Assembly: GCF_000622145.1 (NCBI RefSeq)
Contig: NZ_KK211402.1
Location: 311,363-366,202, forward strand
DNA from: Paracoccus yeei ATCC BAA-599
GTDB lineage: Bacteria; Pseudomonadota; Alphaproteobacteria; Rhodobacterales; Rhodobacteraceae
Direction of reading: 5' to 3'
DNA: 54,840 nt
The position numbers were made by a program, and so were the translations under genes. The stretch's first letter is position 1; each line of letters begins with the position of its first letter. The notes below the pieces were generated by a model that worked only from the letters and a program-made list of their open reading frames with translations, ran no database searches and was not told the origin of the DNA. Below, one piece after another: positions 53,073 through 54,840 of this stretch.

Positions 53073-53688
53073 ATGCTCGCGACGGATCAGAACCAGCGCG
53101 CCCGCATGATCGATACATGGAAGCTCATGCGCCCGTTCAAGGGATCTGGCGCCCATAGGCGTGAGCAGGACCACGATCGCGAGGGCAGTGGCAGATGGCG
53201 TGGTCGTGCGCATCGGGAGGGGGCTGTATCAACTGCCCGACAGCGAGCCGGACCTGCATGAGGGGCTGATCGAGATCGCCAAGCTCGCACCCAAGGCTGT
53301 CATCTGCCTGACCTCGGCACTGTCCTTTCATCAACTGACCGACCAGCTGCCACGGCGGGTGTGGATCGCCATCGGTGCCAAGGACTGGGCACCGAAGATC
53401 GAATACCCCCGCACCCGCATCGTTCGCTTCCGTGAGCCCTACCTGACGAATAACATCGAGACTCATCGCATCCGCGGCGTGGAGGTGCGTGTCTATTCCA
53501 TCACCAAGACAATTGCTGACGCATTTCGTAACCCGAAGCTGCTCGACCGATCCGTTACCATCGAGGCAATGAAGGCGGCGCTGGGCGCGAGGAAGGCCAC
53601 GGCTGGCCAACTCGCGACAGCCGCGCGCGAGAACGCGGCATGGAACCAGATGCGCCCGTATCTGGAAGCACTGGCATCATCAGGATAA
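53073..53688 (+). pseudogene. AbiEi-family antitoxin gene, frameshifted near start
   Basis: From 53140 the frame reads RDLAPIGVSRTTIARAVADG, VVVRIGRGLYQLPDSEPDLH, then AVICLTSALSFHQLTDQLPR, the winged-helix antitoxin of AbiE type IV systems, ending at 53688. The expected N-terminus (MIDTWKLMRPF, from ATGs at 53073 or 53106) is one frame away, with the break near 53138. A shorter protein could still start at the GTG at 53161 but would lose the first helices of the winged helix. No AbiEii nucleotidyltransferase toxin gene follows, so it is an orphan. Confidence 0.75.
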
Positions 53689-53724
53689 TGGCGCGGCGAA
53701 GGATGCCGAGCCAATCTTGTCTGC

Positions 53725-53751
53725 GTGTTCATTTTTGCGTATCTTGAACAC
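53725..53751. promoter_or_regulatory. Likely ParD operator
   Basis: GTGTTCA (53725-53731) and TGAACAC (53745-53751) form a perfect dyad with a 13-bp gap, 17 bases before the antitoxin start. Ribbon-helix-helix antitoxins repress their own promoters through such dyads. Confidence 0.6.
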
Positions 53752-53768
53752 AACAGATGGAGGCCAAC

Positions 53769-54023
53769 ATGTCCCAGACCACGACGATGACTGTCCGGAT
53801 CAGCGGCGCGCTGAGCGAGTTTGTGGCATCGAACGTGGGCGAGAACGGGTCCTACGAGAACATCAGCGAGTACGTGCGCGACCTGATCCGCCGCGACAAG
53901 GAGAGGGCGGAGCGGGAGGCGTTTGATCGTCTGAAGGCTGAGCTGTCGCGTGCTTTTGCAGCGCCAGAGGAAAGCTATCGCCCGTTGACCGCCGCCGAGG
54001 TGATCGCCCGGAACCGGGGCTGA
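53769..54023 (+). CDS. parD: ParD-like ribbon-helix-helix antitoxin
   Basis: 84 residues from the ATG at 53769, with GGAGG ending six bases before. An ATG at 53757 would place that site inside the gene. TTTMTVRISGALSEFVASNV is the ribbon strand and first helix; GSYENISEYVRDLIRRDKER is typical of ParD. The C-terminal tail (SYRPLTAAEVIARNRG) would wrap the toxin. The stop is four bases before the ParE start. Confidence 0.9.
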   Translation: MSQTTTMTVRISGALSEFVASNVGENGSYENISEYVRDLIRRDKERAEREAFDRLKAELSRAFAAPEESYRPLTAAEVIARNRG

Positions 54024-54027
54024 CGAC

Positions 54028-54339
54028 GTGGTCGTTCGCGTCCAGGAGGCCGCATCGCTGCGGCTTGACGAGATCTACCGTTACACCCGCGAACGTTGGG
54101 GGATCGAGCAAGCGGATCGGTACCTCACCGACCTCTTCGCGGCGTTTGACCAGATAGAAAGCCATGGCGTCGCGTCACGCCCCATCCCGGCCGAGTTCGG
54201 GGTCGAAGGCTTCTACTTCCGGCATGTCCATCATTTCGTGTACTGGCGGCGACTGTCGAACGGGGACGTCGGCATCGTGACGATCCTGCACGAGCGGATG
54301 CACCAGATGGACCGGTTTCGGGAGGATCTTCCGAAGTGA
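54028..54339 (+). CDS. parE: ParE/RelE-superfamily toxin
   Basis: 103 residues from a GTG at 54028. VRVQEAASLRLDEIYRYTRE, RWGIEQADRYLTDLFAAFDQ, the strand HVHHFVYWRRLSN and the end ILHERMHQMDRF are ParE features. ParE toxins block DNA gyrase. With the adjacent ParD it forms a type II pair that would punish loss of the prophage. It is the last gene before attR. Confidence 0.9.
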   Translation: MVVRVQEAASLRLDEIYRYTRERWGIEQADRYLTDLFAAFDQIESHGVASRPIPAEFGVEGFYFRHVHHFVYWRRLSNGDVGIVTILHERMHQMDRFREDLPK

Positions 54340-54391
54340 AGGTTGGCTCGGGCGACGATTATCCGCTTCGTCGATGGGGGGCTCGACAAAC

Positions 54392-54411
54392 GTTGACCAG
54401 GTGTTGACAAG
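54392..54411 (+). promoter_or_regulatory. Integrase arm-type site pair, right end
   Basis: GTTGACCAG (54392-54400) and GTTGACAAG (54403-54411) have an 11-bp period, matching 3830-3849 in sequence and orientation. The pair lies about 60 bases inside the core repeat. Confidence 0.6.
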
Positions 54412-54425
54412 AATCTGCAATGACA

Positions 54426-54450
54426 AAGGCCGAGCGTTTTGCTCGGCCTT
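54426..54450 (-). terminator. Terminator downstream of initiator tRNA, phage-supplied
   Basis: AAGGCCGAGC (54426-54435), five-base loop, GCTCGGCCTT (54441-54450). On the minus strand TTTGT follows. It would stop the rRNA/tRNA transcript and, read the other way, the parDE transcript. It differs from the tRNA terminator left at 3594-3616, so integration has replaced the one next to the tRNA. Confidence 0.7.
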
Positions 54451-54472
54451 GAAGTCTTTGATAAGACGTATT

Positions 54473-54553
<81 letters not shown>

Positions 54554-54612
54554 TCCGTTGCATCGCTTTGCGTTGCTTTCATCGTTCTGAGAGATGTTTT
54601 CGCTTCTTTTCA

Positions 54613-54730
54613 GGTCTGGCGGTGACCTACTCTCCCACGTCTTTTGACGCAGTACCATTGGCGCGACGGCACTTAACGGCCGAGTTCGGGATGGGATCGG
54701 GTGTTTTGCTCGTGCTTTGGCCACCAGACC
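54613..54730 (-). rRNA. rrf: 5S ribosomal RNA
   Basis: About 118 bases on the minus strand beginning GGTCTGGTGGCC. It contains CCCGATCCCATCCCGAACTC and GTGGGAGAGTAGGTC, the standard 5S blocks, and ends GCCAGACC, which pairs with the 5' end. It lies 59 bases upstream of the initiator tRNA in the same operon. Confidence 0.95.
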
Positions 54731-54810
54731 GGAAAAGGAGCGAGATCGGCGTTATCCCGCAGGATGAAGTTGTCCAAGGATGCTTTTGGAAGAAGGTCTG
54801 TCTTCTTCCG

Positions 54811-54840
54811 GATCAAATCAAGCCAATCGAGCCATTAGTA
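54811..54840 (-). rRNA. rrl: 23S ribosomal RNA, 3' end, cut by window edge
   Basis: On the minus strand the last bases read TACTAATGGCTCGATTGGCT then TGATTTGATC, the usual end of alphaproteobacterial 23S genes. The mature 3' end is approximate. The spacer to 5S (54731-54810) holds AGAAGGTCTG-TCTTCTTCC-type processing stems. Confidence 0.75.

Overview
The window reads as chromosome of a GC-rich alphaproteobacterium, most likely Rhodobacteraceae (Paracoccus/Rhodobacter-like). The evidence is the very high third-position GC, the 23S-5S-initiator-tRNA order at the right edge, and tail genes resembling those of the Rhodobacter gene transfer agent. No species can be named from sequence alone.

Most of the window (about 3640-54523) is one integrated temperate phage. 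The right edge carries, on the minus strand, the end of a 23S gene, a 5S gene and an initiator tRNA-Met. The 3' two-thirds of that tRNA is repeated at 3640-3690, next to a second tRNA-type terminator. The two copies are attL and attR, and matching 20-bp arm-type sites lie just inside both ends. Outside attL (1-3402) is an insertion-sequence graveyard: a partial IS5 orfA, and an IS3 element broken by small palindromic insertions and by an IS1595 element carrying a passenger gene.

Inside the phage, from left to right: (a) 3.7-8.0 kb, a metal cassette (CmtR-like repressor and divergent CDF efflux protein) and an IS91-type element; (b) 8.0-14.9 kb, integrase, operator-like dyads, an excisionase-like HTH protein, a VRR nuclease, a replication HTH protein whose gene holds five iteron-like palindromes, a C5 methylase gene that appears to be dual-coding, and unknowns; (c) 14.9-22.5 kb, a complete type I restriction-modification operon with a Fic gene between hsdS and hsdR, then a small exported protein; (d) 22.9-27.2 kb, two tandem ParB-domain DNA methylases, a PIN protein and two leftward small genes; (e) 27.3-50.8 kb, the rightward late operon. 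This has lambda-like head genes (terS, terL, gpW, portal, S49 protease with a nested scaffold, gpD, gpE, FII-like), tail genes with a lambda G/GT-type -1 frameshift site, a tape measure protein, GTA-like tail-tip genes, a fibre and lysis genes including an overlapping spanin pair; (f) 51.0-54.4 kb, a right-end cargo of a GmrSD-like DUF262/DUF1524 protein, a frameshifted AbiEi-like gene and a ParDE pair.

The most unusual item is a low-GC two-gene insert in the late operon (35409-36720). It encodes a 140-residue protein with three PD(P/D) repeats and, translationally coupled to it, a protein with an HECCH motif and a PWR...H block. That block resembles the aKG-HExxH peptide beta-hydroxylase domain of RiPP pathways. 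A prophage-borne peptide-modification pair, expressed with virion genes, is the best candidate here for an undescribed system.
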